A stretch of 12,179 nt of DNA from Acidobacteriota bacterium (GTDB lineage: Bacteria > Acidobacteriota > Thermoanaerobaculia > UBA5066): NCBI GenBank assembly GCA_016789625.1, contig JAEUQS010000101.1, forward strand, positions 1 through 12,179, written 5' to 3'. Each line of letters begins with the position of its first letter. Within the stretch, counting starts at the first letter, position 1. Below are positions 1-7,099 of the stretch, piece by piece. A program made the translations under genes and the position numbers. The notes beneath the pieces are model-generated. The model made no database searches. It had not been told where the DNA came from and saw only the letters and a program-made list of their open reading frames with translations.

Positions 1-2439
1 TGCGACGGAACCCGCCACCGTGAGGAGCCGGGTCCGGGTGCGCGGCCCGGTCGCGACGAGGAGGGCCGCCGCCAGGGCCGCGCGCGTCGCCGCCGCGTCC
101 TCCGCCCAGACGGTCGCGTCGAGGGCGAGGAGCGCGTCCACCGCCTTGCGCACGAGCGCGCCGTGCACCGCATGGCTGGCGTCCACGCCGAGACGGTGGA
201 GCGCGAGGAGCGCTGCGGCGGTTCCTCGGAGCGTGCGCACGGAGTCGCTGCCCGCGCCTTCCCCCGGAAAGAGGCCCGACGCGAGCTGCTTGGCGAGGAT
301 GGACTCGGGAGAGCCGGACGCGAACTGCGGCGTCTGGGCAGGCGCCTCTTCGGCCATCTGCTCAGCTGATGGATACGAGCTCGCGCCCTCGGCGAAGGAA
401 TCCCTGTCGAACAGGGACGCGCGGCCGCCAGCGGGACGCATAGCCCGCTTGGACTTGGCCGGCGAAGGCGAGAACTGCGCCGGAGACGGCGGCGGGGGCG
501 GCGCGGCGCCGGCCATCGCCGCCGCGGCGCCGAAGGACGCCGCGCTCACTGCTGCCGCAGCCGGAGCCGCGAAGCCGCCCGTATGCGTCAACGCGTTTCG
601 CTGACGCCGGAACATTCCCCAGCCCGCGGGCGCGGCCACCGGCACGACGCGCGTCTCGGCCTGCTGCGACGTGCGGCGCGCACCCTCGCGCTCTTCGACG
701 GCGACGAACGCCGTGAGGGAAGACGCCACGCCGTGCGCAAGCGACAGGCTCACGATGCGCTGCCGGTTGGATTCCTCGCGCCGCGCCGAGACGTCTGCGC
801 CCTCGAGCTCGTGGATCCGTTCCTTGGCCCAGAGCTTCGCGACGGCGGGGCAGCGCGCTTCGCCGAGGAAGAAGACAGGCAACGAGAGAGAGACCGTTTC
901 GCGTCCGAGCGTCCCCTTGATCTCGACCTCGGCCGGACCCTGGCCCGTCACGCGGCCGAAGATGCTGAACGGCGTGCCGTCGACGACCGCGGGAGGCGTG
1001 GCCGGAGCGAGCTCGAAGACGTTCGCCCCGCGCACCGAGAACGCGACGTTCGAAAGGCGCGGAGCCGTCGCCGCGGCGAACTGGGCGAGCACCTTCTCGT
1101 CCACGCGCTCGCCGGGATGGATGAGCGTGAGCGCGCCGCCCGTTTTCTTCGCGAGGTCGCGAAGGAGCACGTCACTTACGTTCGTGCCGATCCCGAACGT
1201 CGCGATGCGCGCGGTCTTCCGCGCGGACAGCACCGCGGCGAGGATCTCGGCCTCGTTCGAGACCTGTCCGTCGGTGAGGAGCACGACGAGGCCGTCGGGC
1301 GCGAGGCGCGTCGCGGTGACGAGGGGCTCTCTCAGCTCCGTGCCTCCGTTGGCTGAGAGCCCCGACACGAAGGTGTCCGCGGCCACGAGCGAGCGGTCGT
1401 CGAACGGAACCAGACCGCCCGCGAAGGCAGAGAACGTGGAGTTGAACTCCAGGATCTGGAAGCGGTCTCCGGCGCGGAGCTGGCGCAGCGAGAGGCGGAG
1501 CGCCGTTTTCGCCTCGCGGATCGAGTCGCCCTCCATCGAGCCCGAGGTGTCCACGACGAACACGACGTCGAGCGGCGCGGGGCGCGCGCTCGCGGCGAGA
1601 TCGGGCACGAACGTGAACGCGAAGTACCCGTCCCCGCCGGCCTCTCGATGCAGCGACAGCGCGTGCCACCCGAATGTGTCTTCCACGCGCCGGTCGGTAG
1701 GCTCGGCGAGGAGCACGAGGTCGCGGTCCAGGGCCGCCTCGCCGAAGCGCAGCGTGGCCCGCACCCGGTTCCCGCCCTCGCCCTGGAGCGACAGCGTGTG
1801 CGACGGGCTCGAGACGCGGAGCGGCCGCGCGAGATCGAAGAGGACGTCGATCGAGACTCCGTAGGGAACGGTGCCCGAAGGGTCCGCGGGCGGCGTGATG
1901 CGGTCGGCGTCGGGCACGCGGTCCGTCGGCTCGGCGAAGCCGCCCGCGGTGCGATGCCCCTGCGGCGTGCCCGGGACGTAACGCGGCGCGACGAGCGTGG
2001 GCACGGACAGCCGGAGCACGCCCTCCTCCGTTTCGGTGCGCGACAGCCAGGAGATCTCGAGCACGGTCTCCTCGCCGGGCAGGAGGTTCCCCACGGAGGC
2101 CGTGAAGACGTTGGGGCGTTCCTCTTCCAAGAGCGCGGCTCCGTGCCCTGCCTGGAGCGCGTCGTCGTAGGTCCTGAAGGCCTCCTCCCGCTCCTTGAGA
2201 ACGCTCGTGACGCGGCGTCCTCCCGCAGTCATCGTGAACCCCGTGAGCACTCCGGTCGAGGGGAGAGGGAACGTGTAGATCGCTTCGAGCGGCTTCTCTT
2301 CACTGTTGCGATAGCGCTGGATCACCGTGGATTCCGTGAAGCCGCCGGTGACGGTCGCGCGGATCGCGACTCCGAGGAGCGGGATGGAGACGCCGGAGGT
2401 GGACCGGAGCGAAGACACGGGGGCGGAGGATTCCTTCAC
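1..2439 (-). CDS. VIT and von Willebrand factor A domain protein (3' end beyond window)
   Basis: The frame is open from a GTG at 2439 to the left edge (813 codons, no stop), so the C-terminus is missing. Residues about 1-130 read as a VIT (inter-alpha-trypsin) domain. Residues about 290-460 are a VWA domain with a complete metal-ion-dependent adhesion site: DTSGS at 297-301, Thr367 in a GGTEL context and Asp390 in LLTDG. A Pro/Ala-rich, probably disordered linker follows (about 610-715), then a helical C-terminal part. VIT-VWA proteins bind protein partners through the metal site, but their bacterial role is poorly defined. No signal peptide or membrane segment is visible at the N-terminus, so the protein may be cytoplasmic or leave by another route. 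The GTG start is supported by AGAAGGAG five bases upstream. The MerR gene lies 29 nt upstream on the same strand, suggesting co-transcription and control by that regulator. Domain calls are firm; function is not. Confidence 0.9.
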   Translation of the reverse strand, partial: MKESSAPVSSLRSTSGVSIPLLGVAIRATVTGGFTESTVIQRYRNSEEKPLEAIYTFPLPSTGVLTGFTMTAGGRRVTSVLKEREEAFRTYDDALQAGHGAALLEEERPNVFTASVGNLLPGEETVLEISWLSRTETEEGVLRLSVPTLVAPRYVPGTPQGHRTAGGFAEPTDRVPDADRITPPADPSGTVPYGVSIDVLFDLARPLRVSSPSHTLSLQGEGGNRVRATLRFGEAALDRDLVLLAEPTDRRVEDTFGWHALSLHREAGGDGYFAFTFVPDLAASARPAPLDVVFVVDTSGSMEGDSIREAKTALRLSLRQLRAGDRFQILEFNSTFSAFAGGLVPFDDRSLVAADTFVSGLSANGGTELREPLVTATRLAPDGLVVLLTDGQVSNEAEILAAVLSARKTARIATFGIGTNVSDVLLRDLAKKTGGALTLIHPGERVDEKVLAQFAAATAPRLSNVAFSVRGANVFELAPATPPAVVDGTPFSIFGRVTGQGPAEVEIKGTLGRETVSLSLPVFFLGEARCPAVAKLWAKERIHELEGADVSARREESNRQRIVSLSLAHGVASSLTAFVAVEEREGARRTSQQAETRVVPVAAPAGWGMFRRQRNALTHTGGFAAPAAAAVSAASFGAAAAMAGAAPPPPPSPAQFSPSPAKSKRAMRPAGGRASLFDRDSFAEGASSYPSAEQMAEEAPAQTPQFASGSPESILAKQLASGLFPGEGAGSDSVRTLRGTAAALLALHRLGVDASHAVHGALVRKAVDALLALDATVWAEDAAATRAALAAALLVATGPRTRTRLLTVAGSVA

Positions 2440-2444
2440 GCGGG

Positions 2445-2452
2445 CTCCTTCT
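2445..2452 (-). promoter_or_regulatory. ribosome binding site of the VIT/VWA gene
   Basis: On the minus strand AGAAGGAG lies 5 nt before the GTG at 2439. This near-consensus Shine-Dalgarno sequence fixes the GTG as the start and places it downstream of the MerR stop codon. Confidence 0.7.
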
Positions 2453-2468
2453 GTTGGGACGGGCCTTT

Positions 2469-2936
2469 TCAGGCGTTGTTGCCGCTGCGGCGGGCTTCGA
2501 GGAGAAGCCGCTCGGCGAGGGCGCGGGAGGCGCCGGGAGCGTCGTCGGTGAGTGTCAGGTCCAGACCGGGGGCCAGCTGGTAGCGCGTCTGCGTCTGTGA
2601 GATCGGCGCGACGACGGGCCTGGGCGCGGGCCAGGCCTGAGGCGGTTCGACCTGGGTGTCGCGGCCGTCCGCGAGGGCCTCGAGCTCACGCAGCGAGCGG
2701 CGATCCAGCTCGGCCGCGATGGCGTCGAGGGGCAGGAACCGGTCTTTCAGCCGCTGGATCGCGCGGAGCCTGAGGAGATGCTCCTCCCCGTACGTCGTCT
2801 CGCGGCCGCGAAAGACGGGAGGCGGCAGCAGTCCGCGCTGCACGTAGTAACGCACGGTGCGCGCGGAGACGGCGGCCTTGTCGGCGAGCGCCTCGAGCGA
2901 GTACCGGGCGGCGTCAGGGGGTGGGTTTCGTTCCAT
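2469..2936 (-). CDS. MerR-family transcriptional regulator
   Basis: A 155-aa DNA-binding regulator. Residues 12-32 (YSLEALADKAAVSARTVRYY) are a typical MerR helix-turn-helix, followed by the wing (RGLLPPPVFRGRETTY, 34-49) and the second helical pair to about residue 77. MerR proteins act as dimers that bind within promoters and alter spacer geometry. There is no cysteine in the protein, so thiol-based metal sensing as in classical MerR/CueR is excluded. The C-terminal part has a proline-rich linker (98-112) and a segment RYQLAPGLDLTLTDD (118-132) instead of a recognised ligand domain; its ligand or partner is unknown. The gene directly precedes the VIT/VWA gene and most likely controls it and itself, given the palindrome in its own promoter. 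The ATG at 2936 has no Shine-Dalgarno sequence and sits almost at the predicted transcription start. Confidence 0.88.
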   Translation of the reverse strand: MERNPPPDAARYSLEALADKAAVSARTVRYYVQRGLLPPPVFRGRETTYGEEHLLRLRAIQRLKDRFLPLDAIAAELDRRSLRELEALADGRDTQVEPPQAWPAPRPVVAPISQTQTRYQLAPGLDLTLTDDAPGASRALAERLLLEARRSGNNA

Positions 2937-2944
2937 CGGCTGGA

Positions 2945-2973
2945 AAGATAGATCGTGACACTCAAAGTGTCAA
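2945..2973 (-). promoter_or_regulatory. sigma70-type promoter of the merR-VIT/VWA operon
   Basis: Reading the minus strand, TTGACA (plus-strand positions 2968-2973, 6/6 to consensus) is followed after exactly 17 nt by TATCTT (2945-2950, 4/6 to TATAAT). The -10 box ends 8 nt before the merR ATG, so transcription would start within about two bases of the start codon. That implies a leaderless or nearly leaderless message, in keeping with the absent ribosome binding site. The start point is inferred from spacing only. Confidence 0.65.
2956..2972. promoter_or_regulatory. palindromic operator candidate (TGACACT-N3-AGTGTCA)
   Basis: This is a perfect 7-bp inverted repeat separated by three bases, in an otherwise GC-rich region. 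It overlaps the -35 box and the upstream part of the spacer of the merR promoter, the usual position for a MerR-family dimer site. The most likely ligand is the adjacent MerR protein, acting on its own operon. The divergent sigma-factor gene starts about 125 nt away, so an effect on that operon is possible but not indicated by position. Confidence 0.6.
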
Positions 2974-3086
2974 GTAGCCACTGCACAGAGGTTCTTCGGG
3001 AAGGCCCATCAGGGGAATCGATGGCCCGAGGTGTTAAGAAAACGGGTCCTCGTCCGTTATCGTGGTGATGAGGATCTTCCAGGAAC

Positions 3087-3090
3087 GAGG
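3087..3090 (+). promoter_or_regulatory. ribosome binding site of the ECF sigma gene
   Basis: GAGG stands 7 nt before the ATG at 3098. The in-frame upstream alternatives (GTG 3062, ATG 3068) have no such sequence, so 3098 is preferred. Confidence 0.5.
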
Positions 3091-3097
3091 CGCCCCC

Positions 3098-3616
3098 ATG
3101 ACCCGCCCGGGCCCCGCCCCCGAGCCATCGCTCCTTTCGCGGCTGTTCGACGAGCACCACGGGGTGGTGTTCCGGGCCGCCTACCGCGTCACGGGGAACG
3201 CCGCGGATGCCGAAGACGTGCTGCAGACCGTCTTCCTGAGGCTCGCGGCCCGGCCCGACCTCTCGGCCATCACCCCCGCGTACCTCTCCCGCGCCGGTGT
3301 GAACGCCGGGCTGGACCTCGTTCGCGCCCGCGGCGTGCGGGGTGACTCGGGGCTCTCCGAAGAGCACGACGAGCTGCCGGCCGGGCCGGACGCGAACCCC
3401 GAGGTTCGACGCGAGACCCGCGAGACGCGGGACCGCCTCCGGCTCGCTCTCGCCGAGCTCTCGCCGAAGCTCGCGGAGATCTTCTGCCTCCGGCATCTCG
3501 AAGGGCTTCCCAACCGCGAGATCGCGACCGTCGTCGGCATGAGCGCCGCGTCGGTCGCCGTCCAGCTTTTCCGGGCCAAGGCGCGCCTCCAGATGGCGCT
3601 CCGGGCCGAGGACTGA
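3098..3616 (+). CDS. ECF-family RNA polymerase sigma factor
   Basis: With the ATG at 3098 the protein has 172 aa, normal for the ECF (sigma70 group 4) family. Region 2 spans about residues 16-80, with the core-binding and -10-recognition helices around YRVTGNAADAEDVLQTVFLR (29-48). Region 4 spans about 112-168, with the -35-recognition helix-turn-helix in LPNREIATVVGMSAASVAVQ (137-156). The linker is acidic and charged (82-112). The in-frame starts at 3062 and 3068 would add 12 or 10 residues but lack a ribosome binding site. The gene is first in a six-gene operon; the next gene begins 3 nt after its stop and carries an anti-sigma zinc motif, so this factor is probably held at the membrane by that protein. 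It presumably transcribes at least its own operon, as is usual for ECF factors. Signal and regulon are unknown. Confidence 0.92.
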   Translation: MTRPGPAPEPSLLSRLFDEHHGVVFRAAYRVTGNAADAEDVLQTVFLRLAARPDLSAITPAYLSRAGVNAGLDLVRARGVRGDSGLSEEHDELPAGPDANPEVRRETRETRDRLRLALAELSPKLAEIFCLRHLEGLPNREIATVVGMSAASVAVQLFRAKARLQMALRAED

Positions 3617-3619
3617 ATC

Positions 3620-6106
3620 ATGAGCACGAAGAGCATCGATCCCGTCGCGGTCGCCGAGGACCTCCAGAGAGAGCCCATCGATCCCTCTCTCGTTTCTGCC
3701 GCCCGCGATCGCGTGGGCGGGCACCTCCAGCTCGAGACGCTGCAGGCAGCATCCGACACCATCGAAGGCTGCTCCGACTTCGCGCGGCTGATCCCGGCGT
3801 TCGTCGCCGGGGAGCTGCCCGAGGCCCGGCGCCTCCTCGTGGAAGAGCACACGCGGGCCTGCGTGCCCTGCCGGCGCGTGCTCATGTCGGCCCGCTCGCA
3901 TGACGTGTCGCCCACTCCGGGTCCGGTGGCGCAGACCAAGGGCTTCCGCTTCGCCCCGCTCCTCGCGGCCGCCTCCGTGGTGCTCGCCGCTTCGGGCGGG
4001 CTCTGGTTCGCGCTCCGCGGCGCGCCGATGACGGGTGAGCTGGCGCGCATCCAGAACGTCGACGGACAGGTGCTCCTGCCGAGCGGGGCCTCCCTCGAGC
4101 GCGCGAACGCCGGCAACGCCCTCACGTCCTCCAACGTGGTCCGTACCGGCCGCGACTCCCGCGCCGTGCTGCGCCTCGCCGACGGCTCGCGCGTGGAAAT
4201 GGCCGAGCGCTCGGAGATCTCCCTCTCCGGCCGGCGCGACGGGCTCACCGTGCGCCTCAATCGCGGGCAGGTGATCATCGAGGCGGCCAAGCAGGCTTCC
4301 GGAAAGCACCTCTCCGTGGCCACGTCCGACTGCGACGTCACGGTCGTCGGGACGGTCTTCTCCGTCGCGAGCGGAACCCGCGGATCGCGCGTGTCCGTGC
4401 TCGAGGGCGAGGTGAAGGTCGCCTCGGGCTCTTCCACGAAGGCGCTGCACCCGGGCGACCAGACCTCCACGGCTCCGGGCGCCGCCCTCGTGCCCCTCGC
4501 GACCGAGATCGCGTGGAGCGAGAACCAGGACCGCTACCTCGCGCTCCTCGGCGAGATCACGAGCCTTCGGCGCGAGATCCGCGCCGCGATCCCGGCCTCG
4601 GGCGTCCGCCACGCAACGCGCCTCTTGGACGCGGCTCCGGCCGGCACGGTCGTGTACGCGGCGATTCCCAACGCGTCGGGCGACCTTCTGACCGCGTACC
4701 GCCTCATCACGGCGCGGCTCGACCAGGGCGGAGTGCTCGCCGAGCACGCCGGTCCGGCGCTGCGCTCGCCCGAGACGAAGGCCCACATCGAAGAGGCCCT
4801 GGGGCTCCTCAGCGAGCTGGGCGAGCAGCTCGGCGACGAGATTGCCGTGGCGGTTCCCCGCGACGGCGAGACGTTCCTGGGCGCGGTGCTCTACGCCGAA
4901 GCGCGCAGGCCGCGCGCCCTTGCGGACTTCCTGCCCGGCTTCGTCGCCCGCGTGAACGCCGCGGCGAAGAACGACGTTCTTCGTCTGGCTTCCGACGCTC
5001 CCTCTTCCGAAGGAATCGTGCTCTCCCAGGAAGGCGACTTCCTCGTGCTGGCGCTCGGCAACCCGGCCCTCGCGGCCTTCCGCGGCGCTCCGCTCGCCGG
5101 CTCGCCGTTCCACGCGCGGCTCGCCACGGCGTACCGCGAGGGCGTCTACCAGATCCTCGCCGCCGATCTCGCGACGCTCGTGGGCAGCTCGGCTCCCGCC
5201 GAGGGCGAAAAGCACGACGTCCTCGAGCGCCTCGGCGTGCTGGACGCCGAGTCGTTCATCGTCACGCGCAGCGTGAGCGGCGACTCCGAGACGAGCCGCG
5301 CCGAGCTGGGCTTCGGCCGCGAACGCCGGGGCGTCGCCTCGTGGCTGGCCGCCCCCGCCGCGATGGCGAGCCTCGACTTCGTCTCCCCGACCGCGTCCCT
5401 CGCCGCGGCCGTCGTGGTGAAAGACCCTTCGGCCCTCGTGGGCGAGCTCTTCGAGATCTTCCGCGCCGGCAGCCCCGACTTCGACACGAAGCTCGAGAGC
5501 GTCGAGCGGGAGCTCGGCATCGACATCCGCAAGGACCTCGCGGCCTCGCTCGGCGGCGAGATCGCAATCGCCGTGGACGGCCCGGTGCTGCCCAAGCCCG
5601 CGGTCGAGGTCATCGTCGAGGTGTACGACCCCGCGCGTCTTCAGAACGTCCTCTCACAGCTCGTCTCGAAGGCCGACGCCGCGCTCCGCAGGGAGGGCAA
5701 GCCCGGTCTCGCTCTCGGCACGAAGGCCGTCTCGGGCCGCACGTTCCACACGCTCTCTCTCGAAGGCGCGGATCCCTGGCTCTACTGGACGTACGAGAAC
5801 GGCTTCCTCGTGGCCGCGTCCGACCGCGTCCTCGTGGAGCGCGCCCTGCAGACCCGGTCCTCGGGCGCCACGCTCCGCACGTCCGAGGCGTTCGTCTCCC
5901 GTCTCCCCGGCAACGGCCCGCTCGACGTTTCGGCCCTCGTGTGGCAGAACCTCGGATCCGTGCTGAGAACAGGAACCCCGCCGTCGCTCGGCTACGCCTA
6001 CGGCGAGAGGGACCGTGTGGTCTTCGCCGCCACGAGCGAAGCCGGTCTCCTGGGTGAAGGCCTTCCCGCTCTGATGTCCCTGGCGAAGGGACTCCAAAGG
6101 CGCTGA
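3620..6106 (+). CDS. membrane anti-sigma factor with FecR-like domain and large duplicated external region
   Basis: An 828-aa protein. Residues 51-84 form an anti-sigma zinc-finger-type segment: Cys51, then His77-x3-Cys81-x2-Cys84. A single membrane helix lies at about 111-132, so the N-terminus is predicted to be cytoplasmic and the rest external. Residues about 140-290 resemble a FecR domain (VVRTGRDSRAVLRLADGSRV, 173-192, and the GTVFSV and VLEGEVKV strands to 267). The remaining roughly 490 residues are unusual for a FecR-type anti-sigma, which normally has 300-400 aa in total. They contain two copies of one module: LGDEIAVAV at 404-412 matches LGGEIAIAV at 644-652, and alignment continues without gaps at an offset of 240 residues. 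The style recalls DUF3352-type proteins, but that is an impression. It overlaps the next gene by 1 nt (TGATG). The likely role is to hold the sigma factor and sense an envelope signal; a periplasmic part in the exporter is also possible. GAGG lies 8 nt before the ATG. Confidence 0.85.
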   Translation: MSTKSIDPVAVAEDLQREPIDPSLVSAARDRVGGHLQLETLQAASDTIEGCSDFARLIPAFVAGELPEARRLLVEEHTRACVPCRRVLMSARSHDVSPTPGPVAQTKGFRFAPLLAAASVVLAASGGLWFALRGAPMTGELARIQNVDGQVLLPSGASLERANAGNALTSSNVVRTGRDSRAVLRLADGSRVEMAERSEISLSGRRDGLTVRLNRGQVIIEAAKQASGKHLSVATSDCDVTVVGTVFSVASGTRGSRVSVLEGEVKVASGSSTKALHPGDQTSTAPGAALVPLATEIAWSENQDRYLALLGEITSLRREIRAAIPASGVRHATRLLDAAPAGTVVYAAIPNASGDLLTAYRLITARLDQGGVLAEHAGPALRSPETKAHIEEALGLLSELGEQLGDEIAVAVPRDGETFLGAVLYAEARRPRALADFLPGFVARVNAAAKNDVLRLASDAPSSEGIVLSQEGDFLVLALGNPALAAFRGAPLAGSPFHARLATAYREGVYQILAADLATLVGSSAPAEGEKHDVLERLGVLDAESFIVTRSVSGDSETSRAELGFGRERRGVASWLAAPAAMASLDFVSPTASLAAAVVVKDPSALVGELFEIFRAGSPDFDTKLESVERELGIDIRKDLAASLGGEIAIAVDGPVLPKPAVEVIVEVYDPARLQNVLSQLVSKADAALRREGKPGLALGTKAVSGRTFHTLSLEGADPWLYWTYENGFLVAASDRVLVERALQTRSSGATLRTSEAFVSRLPGNGPLDVSALVWQNLGSVLRTGTPPSLGYAYGERDRVVFAATSEAGLLGEGLPALMSLAKGLQRR

Positions 6107-7098
6107 TGTCTCAGCAGCCCGTCATCCAGCTCGATGCGCTCTCGGTCCGCTACGGCCGGCGCGAGATCCTGAAACAGCTCACGGGATCCGTGTCCGGCCG
6201 GGCCATCGGTCTCCTGGGGCCCAACGGCGCGGGGAAGACGACGCTGCTCCACACGCTGCTCGGGTTCCTCGCGCCCGCGAGCGGCACGGCGCGGCTCTTC
6301 GGGCACGACGTGCGCACCGAAGGGCCGCGGGTCCGCGAGCTGGTGGGCTACATGCCCGAGAACGACGCTTTCATCGCCGGCATCAGCGGCGTGCGCCTCG
6401 TGGCTCTCATGGCCGAGCTCTCGGGCCTGCCCGCCGAGGCCGCGCTCGAGAGGGCTCACGAGGCGCTCTTCTACGTGGGCCTGGGCGAGGCACGCTACCG
6501 CACGCTCGAGACGTACTCGCTCGGAATGAAGCAGCTCGCCAAGTTCGCCCAGGCCATCGTCCACGGTCCGCGGCTCCTCTTCCTCGACGAGCCCACGAAC
6601 GGGCTGGATCCCCCGGCGCGCACGCGCATGATCCGGCTCATCCAGTCGATCGTGAAGACGGGCAAGGTCCAGGTGGTCCTCTCGTCGCACCTCCTCCGCG
6701 ACGTGGAGGAGTGCTGCGACGAGGTCATCGTTCTCAAGGACGGCCGCATCGTCCAGCAGTGCAACCTCGAGGAGGAGCGACGCACCAACCGCAAGCTCCT
6801 CGAGATCGAGCTGCCCGCAGGCGACGACGGGGCGGGCCTCGTGGCCGCGCTCCGGGCCGTGGGCTGCGAATGCGCCCCCGGGCGAGGAAGGAAGACGAAG
6901 GTCGTGCTGCCCGAAGGCCTCGAGATCCGCGACGTGTACAAGCTCGCCGAGGAGCGCGACGTGCCGCTCCGGCACCTCTCGTTCAAACGCGATTCCCTGG
7001 AGGACATCTTCCTCTCGGCGATGGAATCGGATGCGACACAGGGTGTGGCTCCGGGCGTTCCGCCCTCCGCACCCCCGCGGATCGCGGCAGGAGTCTGA
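6106..7098 (+). CDS. ABC transporter ATP-binding protein (ABC-2 exporter type), first copy
   Basis: A 330-aa nucleotide-binding subunit that would power the membrane proteins encoded downstream. Walker A is GPNGAGKTT (38-46), the signature is YSLGMKQ (137-143), Walker B is LLFLDEP (157-163), followed by the D-loop (NGLD) and the switch His195 in SSH. The Q-loop position carries Glu (GYMPEND, 81-87) rather than Gln, which is found in several ABC-2-type exporter ATPases. The YSxGMxQ form of the signature is also usual for this group, so the protein should be active. After the core domain a C-terminal extension of about 110 residues (220-330) has basic stretches and a Pro/Ala-rich end. Translation is coupled: the ATG overlaps the preceding stop by one base, with AAGG five bases upstream. 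The adjacent permease gene is its most likely partner. Confidence 0.92.
   Translation: MSQQPVIQLDALSVRYGRREILKQLTGSVSGRAIGLLGPNGAGKTTLLHTLLGFLAPASGTARLFGHDVRTEGPRVRELVGYMPENDAFIAGISGVRLVALMAELSGLPAEAALERAHEALFYVGLGEARYRTLETYSLGMKQLAKFAQAIVHGPRLLFLDEPTNGLDPPARTRMIRLIQSIVKTGKVQVVLSSHLLRDVEECCDEVIVLKDGRIVQQCNLEEERRTNRKLLEIELPAGDDGAGLVAALRAVGCECAPGRGRKTKVVLPEGLEIRDVYKLAEERDVPLRHLSFKRDSLEDIFLSAMESDATQGVAPGVPPSAPPRIAAGV
7089..7093 (+). promoter_or_regulatory. ribosome binding site deciding the first permease start
   Basis: AGGAG lies 6 nt before the GTG at 7100. This supports GTG 7100 over the longer in-frame ATG-like extension from 7031, which would overlap the ATPase gene by 68 nt and add a basic, non-family N-terminus. 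Confidence 0.7.
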
Positions 7099-7099
7099 C

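Noticed and set aside
480..560. Simple-sequence repeat of GCC/GGC type
   Set aside because: It is a Pro/Ala-rich linker of the VIT/VWA protein without a regular repeat unit.
671..1864. Long plus-strand frames over the VIT/VWA gene (also 583-1356 and 1648-2583)
   Set aside because: The minus strand encodes a continuous VIT/VWA protein with a complete metal-binding site; the plus-strand translations are Arg/Ser-rich shadows.
3038..3064. ECF-type promoter candidate (GAAAAC-N17-CGTG) ahead of the sigma gene
   Set aside because: Position would fit autoregulation with a start at 3098, but the match is partial and such short motifs are frequent by chance, so it is not called as a feature.
2747..5215. 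822-codon open frame on the minus strand across merR, the sigma gene and the anti-sigma gene
   Set aside because: It is antisense to genes with clear domains, is low in complexity (Arg/Gly/Ala/Glu/His rich) and has no recognisable motif. It follows from high GC and third-position bias.
4513..6057. 514-codon plus-strand frame inside the anti-sigma gene
   Set aside because: It is very rich in Arg, Pro and Gly with no domain, while the overlapping frame holds the zinc motif, membrane helix, FecR domain and repeats.
6520..6535. ABC signatures YSLGMKQ and YSKGMRQR as degenerate, inactive sites
   Set aside because: This form is common in ABC-2-type ATPases, and both proteins keep Walker A, Walker B and the switch histidine.
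7031..7099. N-terminal extension of the first permease to 7031
   Set aside because: It overlaps the ATPase coding region, is basic and unlike the family, and the GTG at 7100 has an AGGAG at ideal distance.
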